From an uncultured Clostridia bacterium (lineage in GTDB: Bacteria; Bacillota; Clostridia; TANB77; CAG-508): a DNA stretch of 64,000 nucleotides. Below are positions 7,745 through 15,623 of the stretch, in pieces. The position numbers were made by a program, and so were the translations under genes. The stretch spans positions 186,001 through 250,000 of the forward strand of contig CAKPIK010000001.1 in assembly GCA_934162365.1 (NCBI GenBank). The letters are read 5' to 3'. Position 1 is the first letter of the stretch. Every line of letters starts with the position of its first letter. The notes beneath the pieces were generated by a model that was not told the DNA's origin, searched no databases, and saw nothing but the letters and a program-made list of their open reading frames with translations.

Positions 7745-9517
7745 ATGTTTATAGGTAGAAATAAAATAGAGATAATAAATGAAGAAGATAATATAAAAAG
7801 GGAAGTAACATATAAAAAGCCAGAAATCTTAATGATAGATTGTGATAAAGAAGAAAGTGATAAATTAAAAGAAAAGGGATTTAATATTGAATTAGGAACT
7901 TTTGGAAAAAAGTATAAAATAATAGACCAGTATGGCAATAAAAAAGTTGCTTTGAATAATAAAATAGGTAATATTATAGAAAAAGATATAGTTGTAATAG
8001 ATATGAAACAAAGAAATACAAATGAGGAATATAATCTAGAAGATTTAGAAAATTTGGAAGATGGAACTTATATAACAACTCATGAAAGACAAAAGGAATT
8101 TAATCCAATTAATATATCATCAAAATTCTATGTAGAAGAATTTGAAAAATTAAGAAATAAGGATAGTATAACTATAATTTTTGCAGATAGAGAAATAAAA
8201 GAAAGTTATGACATAACTACATGGAAAAATAGACGTTATAGTAATCAATATGAAACGATATCTAATTATGATTTCTTACCATTTAATATAAATCCCTTAG
8301 AAAGACATTTTGAAACTCAAAAATTTAATATTGTTGCAGAAGGAATATTTAAAGATATTTTCAAAAATTATAAAGGAAAAATATGTAGCAGATGTACATT
8401 TTACATTAATAATTATGAAAATAAAAATATAGCAAAATTGTTAGAAAATATATATGGCGATTTAATAGGATATTTTCAACTTTTTGAAGATAAAAATGGA
8501 ATAAAAAATACATTAATTGTATTGCCACAATGTGAAAATAAGAGCTTAATAATAGAAAATATACTAATGGAAATTTTACCGTTCTTTTATCCAGAAATAT
8601 TTAAAGATTTTGTTAAAGATACCTGGATGGATAAAGAAGAATATATGTTACCAGAAATAAAAGATATTATTAAAGAAAAAGAATATATAGAAGAAGAATA
8701 TAAAAAAAGGTTAGATGAAATTAATCAAAGGATAAAAGAGAAACAAGAAGAAATCAAATATTTATATAATATAATAAGTTCTACTGGAACAGGGGATAAA
8801 CTAGTAGAAAATATAATAAAATGCTTGGAATATCTGGAATATACAAAAGTAGATGACTGGGATAAGGTACGAGAAGATGATGAAAAAGAAGAGGATATAC
8901 ATATTTATAAAAATGAAAAAGAATATTTTATAGCCGAAGTAAAGGGGATAAATGGACCTGCAATTGAGGATGATTGTAATGTTATTGTAAAATATAAATC
9001 TAGGAATTGTTCTAAGCTGAAAATTCCAAGCATACATGGAATTGTATTTGTAAATTATCATAAAAATGTTGAACCAAACCAAAGGGAAGAATTAGGTTTT
9101 ACTTCAAAAGAGATAAAAGATGCTATAAGAGATGAGTATACTCTAGTAGGTACTTATGAATTATTTAAAGCTATAAGATTGTGCCAAGAGAATATAATAA
9201 GTAAAGAGAGTATAAGAAGAGCTCTAGAAACACCAGGAATTTTTAAAGCAATTCCTATATCTTTTGAACAAATTGGAAAAATAGAGAATATATTAGATAA
9301 AATTAATGTTATATGTATACCTTTAGAGTGTGACAAAATAAAAGTAAATGATGAATTATTAATAATAGAAGACAATAATTATTATAAAGCAAAAATAGTA
9401 AGCATGATGGTAAACGAAATTGGTGTTGAAGAATCAAAAAAGGGAGATAAGGTAGGAATAAAAATAGATAAAGATATACCAAAAGTAAAATCAGCACAAA
9501 TATATTTAATAAAATAG
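7745..9517 (+). CDS. Unrecognised protein with C-terminal PD-(D/E)XK-like domain
   Basis: 590 residues, family not recognised. Residues ~295-345 form a strongly charged coiled coil. Just after it comes a nuclease-like arrangement: a helix in GDKLVENIIKCLEYL, then EEDIHIYKN and EYFIAEVKGI, i.e. E, D and ExK as in PD-(D/E)XK enzymes. The N-terminal ~290 residues and the basic C-terminus match nothing I know. The ribosome site is GAGAGGAG. The next gene starts 7 nt after the stop. Given its neighbours, a restriction or abortive-infection effector is a reasonable guess; no function is claimed beyond the motif. Confidence 0.6.
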   Translation: MFIGRNKIEIINEEDNIKREVTYKKPEILMIDCDKEESDKLKEKGFNIELGTFGKKYKIIDQYGNKKVALNNKIGNIIEKDIVVIDMKQRNTNEEYNLEDLENLEDGTYITTHERQKEFNPINISSKFYVEEFEKLRNKDSITIIFADREIKESYDITTWKNRRYSNQYETISNYDFLPFNINPLERHFETQKFNIVAEGIFKDIFKNYKGKICSRCTFYINNYENKNIAKLLENIYGDLIGYFQLFEDKNGIKNTLIVLPQCENKSLIIENILMEILPFFYPEIFKDFVKDTWMDKEEYMLPEIKDIIKEKEYIEEEYKKRLDEINQRIKEKQEEIKYLYNIISSTGTGDKLVENIIKCLEYLEYTKVDDWDKVREDDEKEEDIHIYKNEKEYFIAEVKGINGPAIEDDCNVIVKYKSRNCSKLKIPSIHGIVFVNYHKNVEPNQREELGFTSKEIKDAIRDEYTLVGTYELFKAIRLCQENIISKESIRRALETPGIFKAIPISFEQIGKIENILDKINVICIPLECDKIKVNDELLIIEDNNYYKAKIVSMMVNEIGVEESKKGDKVGIKIDKDIPKVKSAQIYLIK

Positions 9518-9524
9518 GTGTAAT

Positions 9525-10160
9525 ATGAAAGAAAGCAAAAAACAAATATTAGAGGATTTAAACAATATAGTTATACAATACCAAAATAGTATGACAAAAA
9601 TAATAAAGAATGATAAAACTTTACACACAAAAACTGTAATAATCAATACTATCTTACAAAGGAGTTTATCAATTATTGATGCATATCAAAGATTATTGAC
9701 AAGCAATAATGTATTAATACTAAATTCTTTAATGCGTCTGCAAATAGATAATTGTATTTTTATTTATGGCATATATTTATTATGCAATGATGGAAATGAT
9801 ATTGCAGAGATATATAAAGATATATTTATTAATAGAAAAAGATTATTTGAATATAAAATCAATAAAAAAGAAAAACTATATGATACATTTATTATAGAAA
9901 GAATTAATAATGATATTCCAAATTTTAAAGAATTATATGAATTTTGTTGCAGATTTATACATTATTCAGATACAGCGAGCTATTTAACTATGGAAGCTAA
10001 AGAAGAATTAATTATTGAATTTAATCTTTCAACCAATTATAGACGTTTTAAAAAACAAACTATTATTAATGGAAAGAGTTTTGTTGAAGTGAGTAAACTT
10101 GTATTAATAATGATTAGCAAGTATTGGAATAATATTGATTTAGGAAAACCTTTAATTTAA
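9525..10160 (+). CDS. Hypothetical helical protein, partner of the PD-(D/E)XK-like gene
   Basis: 211 residues, predicted nearly all helical and soluble. Segments such as RSLSIIDAYQRLL, LNSLMRLQIDNCIFIYGIYLL and FCCRFIHYSDTASYL recall DUF5677-like or HEPN-like proteins, but the spacing RFIH does not match the classic Rx4-6H nuclease motif, so I leave it unassigned. It begins 7 nt after the stop of the preceding gene, implying one transcript. A terminator-like hairpin follows at 10212-10253. Confidence 0.55.
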   Translation: MKESKKQILEDLNNIVIQYQNSMTKIIKNDKTLHTKTVIINTILQRSLSIIDAYQRLLTSNNVLILNSLMRLQIDNCIFIYGIYLLCNDGNDIAEIYKDIFINRKRLFEYKINKKEKLYDTFIIERINNDIPNFKELYEFCCRFIHYSDTASYLTMEAKEELIIEFNLSTNYRRFKKQTIINGKSFVEVSKLVLIMISKYWNNIDLGKPLI

Positions 10161-10211
10161 AGCAAACAATTGAATAATTAAAAATATAATATATAAATAA
10201 AATAAAAATTT

Positions 10212-10253
10212 AAAGGGGCGATTTTAACACCAAAAGTGCTAAAATTGTCCTTT
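10212..10253 (+). terminator. Terminator-like hairpin
   Basis: Arms AAAGGGGCGATTTTAACAC and GTGCTAAAATTGTCCTTT pair with one bulge and G-U pairs around the loop CAAAA; a short T-run follows. It closes the two-gene unit ending at 10160. Confidence 0.6.
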
Positions 10254-10303
10254 ATTAAATACATTATATATTTTTTATAAATTTGAAAAAAGTACATAAA
10301 AAT

Positions 10304-10337
10304 CCAAAGTTTTTTCAAAATTTTGAAAAAACTTTGG
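10304..10337. terminator. 34-bp perfect palindrome downstream of a minus-strand gene
   Basis: CCAAAGTTTTTTCAAAA is followed at once by its exact reverse complement. It lies 14 bases beyond the stop of the minus-strand gene ending at 10351 and may act as its terminator. It has no spacer, so a cruciform or a dimeric protein site is equally possible. Confidence 0.5.
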
Positions 10338-10350
10338 AAAACATATTTAA

Positions 10351-10644
10351 TTAATTATCAGTACTACCACCAATCAACTGTACCCCATCACAAAACCCAT
10401 TCCTATAATACTTCTCATTCCAATAATCACAATAATCTAAAAAATTATCATCAAGTTTGTGTAATTGCTGTCTAACATATTTCTTATTACACTCAGGTAC
10501 ATTTCTTAAAATATTTTCAGCTATTTCATCAAAATAAATCCAATGTTTTTTGTCTTCATCAGATTTTAAAGCAGAGATATCTTCATCTCTATAAATAAAC
10601 CAATCTTTCAAAATATCATCATTAACTTCTCTTAAATTTTTCAT
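10351..10644 (-). CDS. Hypothetical 97-residue protein
   Basis: Minus-strand gene with a good GGAGGT ribosome site before its ATG at 10644. The product is acidic and mainly helical, with Trp/Tyr-rich segments and the C-terminal GFCDGVQLIGG, an ending I associate with small conserved Clostridia proteins of unknown role. It is the only minus-strand gene of the accessory region, so it is probably an independently acquired unit. No enzymatic motif is visible. Confidence 0.65.
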   Translation of the reverse strand: MKNLREVNDDILKDWFIYRDEDISALKSDEDKKHWIYFDEIAENILRNVPECNKKYVRQQLHKLDDNFLDYCDYWNEKYYRNGFCDGVQLIGGSTDN

Positions 10645-11171
10645 AATAAAACCTCCATAATAATTTTTGATTTTATAGAAAATTACTCCAAAATTTTACC
10701 AAATAAAATTGGGAAAATTTTGGGAAGAATTGCTTCAAAAAACATCCTAAAAATGCATAAAAACTCAATAAACAAAATCTTCTATAAATGGCTAAATACC
10801 AATAAAAACTTAAGTTTCCATAAATTTTCCAAAATGCCTTTGCCGGCTCTCATAACCCGAAGGTTGCAAAGATTATTATAAAATTAAAATAGTAGGGTTT
10901 TGTTGATAAAAACATAACTAAAGGCTATACATTATATATACTGAAAAAATGGATAAGATCTTAACTTTTATTGTGAATGAAAAAACTTTTCAATTTAATA
11001 CATTATTTGGGTATATGGTAATAAATGGATGTAAAAATATGATTTTATATAATAATTAATAAAAAGCAGAAGGTTAAATTTGATTTTTTGTTTTTTTGTG
11101 TTATAAAACGACAATTTTTTTATAAAAATGATGATAATATATAATATGAGAAAATGTAAGGAGGAATAATA
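10645..11171. other. Non-coding stretch with inverted repeat and tRNA-like fragment
   Basis: No convincing gene in 527 bases. Apart from the ribosome site of the minus-strand gene it holds a near-perfect inverted repeat at 10692-10724 (CCAAAATTTT(A)CCAA / TTGG(G)AAAATTTTGG) and a tRNA-Met-like fragment at 10838-10871. The rest is AT-rich, ending in the ribosome site AAGGAGG of the next gene. Confidence 0.5.
10838..10871 (+). other. tRNA-Met anticodon-arm-like fragment, possible attachment-site remnant
   Basis: CTCATAACCCGAAGGTTGCA (10849-10868) matches what I recall of the anticodon loop (CAT) to variable loop of clostridial tRNA-Met genes. The 5' stem half does not pair properly and no T-arm or acceptor follows, so it is not a functional tRNA. 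Flanking CTTTGC and GCAAAG form an inverted repeat. A fragment of this kind is what integration into a tRNA gene can leave. Confidence 0.35.
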
Positions 11172-11768
11172 ATGATAGAATATCCATATATGATTTCTAA
11201 TAACAAAATATCTCCAATATTGGAACAAATAAGAAATGCAGCTAAGCCTGAAAAACTAACACAAAATTTATTGAAAACTTGGGGATTTTCTAGTTCTAAT
11301 GATAGAACTATTATATCAGTATTAAAGAGATTGGAATTTTTAACAGAAGATGGAGTACCAAATTTAAATTATGATGCATTAAGGGATAATACAAAATGGA
11401 AAAAAGTATTAGCTAATCAAATAAAAATATTATATAAAGATTTGTTTACTATTAACGAGAATATCAATTTGCAAAATGATGAAACCATAAAAGGGGCAAT
11501 TAGTAGAGTTACAGGAAAAGAAAGTAAAGTGGTAGAAAGGTATTATTCTACATTTAAAACTTTATGTGATTTAGCTGATTTTACAGGAAATAAAGTATTA
11601 AGAAATGAAATAAAAGAAAAGATAGAAGAGCCTATTCCCGATAAGGAGCAAAAGAACCAAACCAAAACAGAATTTCATTATAATATACAAATTCATTTGC
11701 CGGCAACAACAGATATATCTGTTTATAATGCAATTTTTAAAAGTTTAAAAGATAATTTAATAATATAA
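11172..11768 (+). CDS. DUF5343 domain protein
   Basis: 198 residues. The N-terminus YPYMISNNKISPILEQIRNAAKPEKLTQ and SSNDRTIISVLKRLEFL is the hallmark of DUF5343, a predicted winged-helix-like domain often found beside HEPN proteins. The C-terminal ~50 residues (FHYNIQIHLPATTD) form a second small domain. It starts behind AAGGAGG, and the next gene, a Swt1-type HEPN protein, starts 10 nt downstream. The pair looks like a toxin-antitoxin-like or defence module in which this protein is the DNA-binding or neutralising partner; that role is inferred. Confidence 0.8.
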   Translation: MIEYPYMISNNKISPILEQIRNAAKPEKLTQNLLKTWGFSSSNDRTIISVLKRLEFLTEDGVPNLNYDALRDNTKWKKVLANQIKILYKDLFTINENINLQNDETIKGAISRVTGKESKVVERYYSTFKTLCDLADFTGNKVLRNEIKEKIEEPIPDKEQKNQTKTEFHYNIQIHLPATTDISVYNAIFKSLKDNLII

Positions 11769-11778
11769 AGGTGAAAAA

Positions 11779-12360
11779 ATGTCAAATAATGAAAAAAATA
11801 TAAGAGAGTTTATTTTTAATGCATTTTTATTAGAAGATACATTACAAAATTTAGAAACCAATGGGATAACAACCAAGATATTAGAAGAACAAAAACAAAT
11901 CCAAAGAATTTTAGAAATTGATTTTAGTCCAAGAATAATATATGATGCTAATAAAATGTCAAGTGTATATATGTCATTTTTTTGTATAGAAAATGCAATA
12001 AGAGAACTAATAAGTGATAGGCTTTCAGAAAGAAAAGGATTAGACTGGTGGGAAAAGTCCGTTCCAGAAAAAATAAAAAGGGATGTTCAAAAATTAATGC
12101 AAAAGGAGGAGAAGAATAAATATCATACTCCAAGATCAACAACTAATATAGGTTATACACTATTTGGAAATTTAGGTGATATAATTATACATAATTGGGA
12201 TGAATTCTCGGATTTATTTCCTGATCAGGCTTGGGTGAGTTCAAGATTTAAAGATTTAGAAATGTCAAGAAATATTATTATGCATACAGGTATTTTACCA
12301 GATATAGAAATAGAAAGAATACAGTCAATAGTAAGAGATTGGCTGAGGCAAGTTGGATAA
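11779..12360 (+). CDS. Swt1-type HEPN domain protein
   Basis: 193 residues. The C-terminal two thirds match the Swt1-like HEPN domain: IENAIRELISDRLSERKGLDWWEKSVP, FGNLGDIIIHNWDEFSDLFPDQAWV and finally MSRNIIMHTG, an Rx4H motif. HEPN proteins with this motif are commonly metal-independent RNases used as toxins or abortive-infection effectors. The gene follows the DUF5343 gene by 10 nt. The Arg and His of the motif are intact, so catalytic potential is retained. Its RNA target is unknown. Confidence 0.8.
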   Translation: MSNNEKNIREFIFNAFLLEDTLQNLETNGITTKILEEQKQIQRILEIDFSPRIIYDANKMSSVYMSFFCIENAIRELISDRLSERKGLDWWEKSVPEKIKRDVQKLMQKEEKNKYHTPRSTTNIGYTLFGNLGDIIIHNWDEFSDLFPDQAWVSSRFKDLEMSRNIIMHTGILPDIEIERIQSIVRDWLRQVG

Positions 12361-12550
12361 AAAACTCGTTTTTTATCTGCTCTTCAAAAAATCAATTATT
12401 TGATTTACATCAAAAAAATTATTCATATAATAAATCACACAAATATACTTCATAACTTATTCAACATTGTATAAATTAACAATTATTAATTTAAAACATA
12501 TAATAATATAAAGAGCAACATAAAAAAGCTCTTGAGAGGAGAGAATAAGT

Positions 12551-12952
12551 ATGAAACGTAGTAATTGTGGATGTTTAGTAACAGTAATAATAGGACTAAT
12601 ATTTGGAATAATTGTTGGATATAATGCTTTCTTAACACTATTACCTGGCATAGTAACAGCAATATGGATAGCATTAGGCATAGGCCTTGGATCACTAGTA
12701 TTATTGACTTTAATATCATTAATAGCATGTGGCAAAAAAGAAAAATGCATTTGTAAAAATGGAATTTGTATTGCTATACCAGCAGTTGGTACTGTTATTA
12801 CAGCCATTATAGGCTTGACTATAACAATAACAGCAGGGTCAGTAGGAATAGCTGTTCTAATAGGATTAGGAGTATTATTCCTAACAATAACTATATTAAA
12901 TTTACTAAGATTAATTCTTTGTTTAATTAATGAAAATTGCGAATGTAGATAA
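12551..12952 (+). CDS. Small Cys-containing membrane protein
   Basis: 133 residues with four hydrophobic segments (~9-31, ~34-58, ~73-95, ~98-122), an internal loop CGKKEKCICKNGIC and a Cys-rich tail LINENCECR. Family not recognised; similar four-helix proteins with CxC motifs occur in spore-forming Firmicutes. The ribosome site is GAGAGGAGAG. A short inverted repeat AGAGC...GCTCT lies in the leader at 12513-12535. A strong terminator follows at 12961-12992, so it is a single-gene unit. Confidence 0.65.
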   Translation: MKRSNCGCLVTVIIGLIFGIIVGYNAFLTLLPGIVTAIWIALGIGLGSLVLLTLISLIACGKKEKCICKNGICIAIPAVGTVITAIIGLTITITAGSVGIAVLIGLGVLFLTITILNLLRLILCLINENCECR

Positions 12953-12960
12953 AATTAATT

Positions 12961-12992
12961 AAAAAAGCACTTACATTATGTAAGTGCTTTTT
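12961..12992 (+). terminator. Intrinsic terminator
   Basis: AAAAGCACTTAC and GTAAGTGCTTTT pair around a short loop and end in a T-run, 8 nt after the membrane protein stop. Confidence 0.85.
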
Positions 12993-13054
12993 AGTTTGTA
13001 TTATATTAAGAAATTTGGCTAAAATATTTTGTGTATTCTTCAGTATATAAAAAC

Positions 13055-13083
13055 TTGACAAAATGAACTTTGTATATTATAAT
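13055..13083 (+). promoter_or_regulatory. Consensus promoter for the aspS T-box transcript
   Basis: TTGACA (13055-13060), 17-nt spacer, TATAAT (13078-13083): a perfect consensus match directly upstream of the T-box leader. Confidence 0.85.
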
Positions 13084-13089
13084 TTTTAC

Positions 13090-13370
13090 TGCATTGAAGG
13101 AGAAGAGTAACTGCAAAGTCTATAAAAGTGAGCTAGGTATAGTGTGAACTAGCTATAAACTTACAGTGAAAGAACACTCTGGAGTAAACTACCGAAAAGT
13201 TTTTAACTTAGTAGACTAGTTCGGCAGCAATCCGTTATCAAATTGCTATGCTTACTTGAGCAAAATGAGATTACTAAAATTATCAAGTTTAATAAACTTT
13301 AGTAATAAATTAAGGTGGCACCACGAATCCCGTATTCGTCCTTATAATTAGGAACGTACGGGGATTTTTT
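13090..13370 (+). ncRNA. T-box riboswitch upstream of aspS
   Basis: The diagnostic T-box AAGGTGGCACCACG is at 13312-13325. A terminator follows (arms AATCCCGTA / TACGGGGATT plus T-run, 13326-13370), and the T-box strand can instead pair upstream to form the antiterminator. Stem I is bounded by AGAGT near 13104 and ACTCT at 13176, with a distal arm around AGCTAG...CTAGCT. Uncharged tRNA bound to the leader stabilises the antiterminator and turns on aspS. By hand the likeliest specifier is AAC (13173-13175) followed by A, which would read tRNA-Asn rather than tRNA-Asp; a folding model is needed to settle this. Confidence 0.9.
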
Positions 13371-13392
13371 GTATATGAAAGGAAGATGGAGA

Positions 13393-15144
13393 TTGAAAAA
13401 GAATATTTATCATACACATCAATGTAAAGAATTAGATATTTCTAAAGTAGGAGAAATTGTTACAGTTTCAGGCTGGGTAGAAAACATAAGAGATCATGGA
13501 GGAGTACTATTCCTTGATTTAAGAGACAATACAGATGTTTTACAAATTGTAAGTAATGATGATAGCATATTTAGAAATTTAACAAAAGAGAGCGTAATTA
13601 AAGTAACAGGAACAATAAGAAAAAGAAATGAGGAAACATTTAATAATAAAATAAAGACAGGTGAAATAGAACTTCTTGTAGATAACCTAGAGGTACTAGG
13701 AAAATCAAAAAGTGAATTACCTTTTGAAATTATTGCATCAAAACATACAAAAGAAGATGTAAGACTAAAATATCGTTATTTAGATATGAGAAATAAAAAA
13801 GTAAAAGAAAATCTTTTATTAAGGGCAGAAATACTACATTTTTTAAGAAACAAAATGTATGACTTAGGATTTACAGAAGTACAAACACCAATATTAACAG
13901 CATCAAGCCCAGAAGGAGCAAGAGACTTCATTGTTCCATCTAGATTATTTAAAGGTAAATTCTATGCATTACCTCAAGCACCTCAATTATATAAAGAATT
14001 ACTTATGGTTGGAGGATTTGAAAAATATTTTCAAATAGCACCATGTTTTAGAGATGAAGATGCAAGAGCAGATAGAACGCTTGAATTTTATCAATTAGAC
14101 TTTGAAATGAGTTATGTTGAAGAAGACGAGATTCTAGAAATTGGAGAACAAATCTTTTATGATACATTCACTAAATTCTCAAATAAAGAAGTGTCACCAA
14201 AACCATTTAGAAGAATTGCATACAAAGATGCAATGGAAGACTACGGAACAGATAAACCAGATTTAAGAAATCCATTAATTATAAAAGACGCATCTGAAAC
14301 ATTAAAAAATACAACATTTGGACCATTTAAAAATTCAACAGTAAAAGTTATTGTAGTTGATGAAATTGGAACAAAACCAAACTCATGGTTTAATGAAATT
14401 GTTGATTATGCATCAAGTATAGGAATGCCAGGAATAGGATATATAACACTTCTAGAAGATGGAACATTAAAAGGACCAATAGATAAGTTCTTAAGCGAAG
14501 AAGAAAGAAAGATGTTAATTGAAAACTTTAATATGAAAACAAATTCAGTAATGTTTTTCATTGCTAATAGAAACAAAGCAATAGCACAAAAATTTGCTGG
14601 AATGATTAGAACATATATTGGAAACAAATGTGAATTAATAGATAAAAACAAATTAGAACTATGCATAATTAATGACTTCCCAATGTTTGAATATGATGAT
14701 GTAAATAAAAAATATGAATTTTGTCATAACCCATTTAGTTTGCCACATGGAGGAATAAAGGATTATGAAGAAAAGAAACCAGAAGATATATTAGCATATC
14801 AATTTGATTTTGTTTGCAACGGAAATGAGATGGCATCAGGAGCAATTAGAAATCATGATTTAGATAGCTTAGCAAAAGGATTTGAAATTGTAGGATATAC
14901 TAGAAAAGAAATAGAAGAAAGATTTAAATCAATATTTACAGCATTTCAATATGGATGCCCTCCACATGGTGGTATGGCACCAGGAATTGACAGATTAATA
15001 ATGTTAATACAAGACGAACCAAACTTAAGAGAGGTTCAAGCATTTCCAACAAGTGCAAGTGGTCAAGATTTAATGATGGGATCACCAAGCGAATTAACCC
15101 ACGAGCAATTAGAAGAATTAGGTATAGAAGTAAAAAGCAATTAA
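13393..15144 (+). CDS. aspS: Aspartyl-tRNA synthetase (class II)
   Basis: About 583 residues from the TTG at 13393, preferred because AAGGAAGA sits ~7 nt before it; the in-frame ATG at 13369 lies against the T-box terminator. The product attaches Asp to tRNA-Asp in the cytoplasm. Visible parts are the OB-fold (VSGWVENIRDHGGVLFLDLRD), motif 2 (CFRDEDARADRTLEFYQLDFE), a bacterial GAD-type insertion and motif 3 (GMAPGIDRLIML). The length is normal for bacterial AspRS. Control is by the upstream T-box. If the specifier is Asn, the enzyme may be non-discriminating and also charge tRNA-Asn for amidation. Confidence 0.97.
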   Translation: MKKNIYHTHQCKELDISKVGEIVTVSGWVENIRDHGGVLFLDLRDNTDVLQIVSNDDSIFRNLTKESVIKVTGTIRKRNEETFNNKIKTGEIELLVDNLEVLGKSKSELPFEIIASKHTKEDVRLKYRYLDMRNKKVKENLLLRAEILHFLRNKMYDLGFTEVQTPILTASSPEGARDFIVPSRLFKGKFYALPQAPQLYKELLMVGGFEKYFQIAPCFRDEDARADRTLEFYQLDFEMSYVEEDEILEIGEQIFYDTFTKFSNKEVSPKPFRRIAYKDAMEDYGTDKPDLRNPLIIKDASETLKNTTFGPFKNSTVKVIVVDEIGTKPNSWFNEIVDYASSIGMPGIGYITLLEDGTLKGPIDKFLSEEERKMLIENFNMKTNSVMFFIANRNKAIAQKFAGMIRTYIGNKCELIDKNKLELCIINDFPMFEYDDVNKKYEFCHNPFSLPHGGIKDYEEKKPEDILAYQFDFVCNGNEMASGAIRNHDLDSLAKGFEIVGYTRKEIEERFKSIFTAFQYGCPPHGGMAPGIDRLIMLIQDEPNLREVQAFPTSASGQDLMMGSPSELTHEQLEELGIEVKSN

Positions 15145-15161
15145 ATAAAATTAATTAATAT

Positions 15162-15197
15162 AAAATAAACCAGAAAAAATTTTTCTGGTTTATTTTT
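15162..15197 (+). terminator. Intrinsic terminator of aspS
   Basis: AAATAAACCAGAAAAA and TTTTTCTGGTTTATTT pair almost perfectly and run into T residues, about 18 nt after the aspS stop. Confidence 0.85.
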
Positions 15198-15230
15198 ATA
15201 AAAACAATAAAAAGACACCATTATTTATCG

Positions 15231-15237
15231 TTCGACA
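15231..15237. promoter_or_regulatory. Possible single Spo0A box
   Basis: TTCGACA, the reverse complement of the 0A-box core TGTCGAA, lies ~75 nt upstream of the promoter of the 57-codon gene. One box alone is weak evidence. Confidence 0.25.
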
Positions 15238-15305
15238 AAACTACCCAAAAACTACCAAAAAACGATTACTTAAAATGTAAAAAAATTACATTAAAAACAT
15301 TGACA

Positions 15306-15333
15306 TTTACATAAAATGGAATTACCATATAAT
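15306..15333 (+). promoter_or_regulatory. Promoter of the 57-codon gene
   Basis: TTTACA (15306-15311), 16-nt spacer, TATAAT (15328-15333). A TTGACA at 15300 is also present but is 22 nt from the -10 box, so TTTACA is preferred. Confidence 0.6.
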
Positions 15334-15379
15334 TATAGCACGTAAGGTGCTGTAATAAATATGAAAGGAGGGGCTACAT

Positions 15380-15553
15380 ATGTCTTACAAAGATAGTCAG
15401 GACTTTCGCAATGATTATCCTGGTGGATATTCAAAAAATGGAACAGTCTATGATGGAAACGGCAACGATGTTGGCTATGTGACTGGTGACGGAGACTACC
15501 GTATTAATGATGGTAGTTCAAATGATCGTCAGTTATATAACAAAAAAAAGTAA
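15380..15553 (+). CDS. Small Gly/Asp/Asn-rich protein, 57 residues
   Basis: The ATG at 15380 is preceded by a strong AAAGGAGGGG ribosome site and a promoter, and the frame runs 57 codons to TAA at 15551. The product starts MSYKDSQDFRNDYPGGYSK, is hydrophilic, and has repeats of DGNGND and TGDGDY type and a basic KKK end. No signal peptide or membrane segment. Codon use (CGC, CGT, GGC, GAC) and GC content are visibly higher than in neighbouring genes, suggesting either high expression or transfer. Family not recognised; a hairpin follows at 15567-15593. Confidence 0.7.
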   Translation: MSYKDSQDFRNDYPGGYSKNGTVYDGNGNDVGYVTGDGDYRINDGSSNDRQLYNKKK

Positions 15554-15566
15554 GTAACCCCTGCGG

Positions 15567-15593
15567 TGTGACTTAGTATTTTACTAGGGCACA
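15567..15593 (+). terminator. Hairpin after the 57-codon gene
   Basis: TGTGACTTAGTA pairs with TACTAGGGCACA through one mismatch and a wobble. There is no T-run, so termination is uncertain; it may be an RNA-stabilising element. Confidence 0.4.
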
Positions 15594-15623
15594 TTCATAA
15601 ATTTATATAAATGGAGTATAAAA

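Noticed and set aside
10849..10868. Functional tRNA-Met
   Set aside because: Only the anticodon-arm region matches; acceptor, D- and T-arms are absent.
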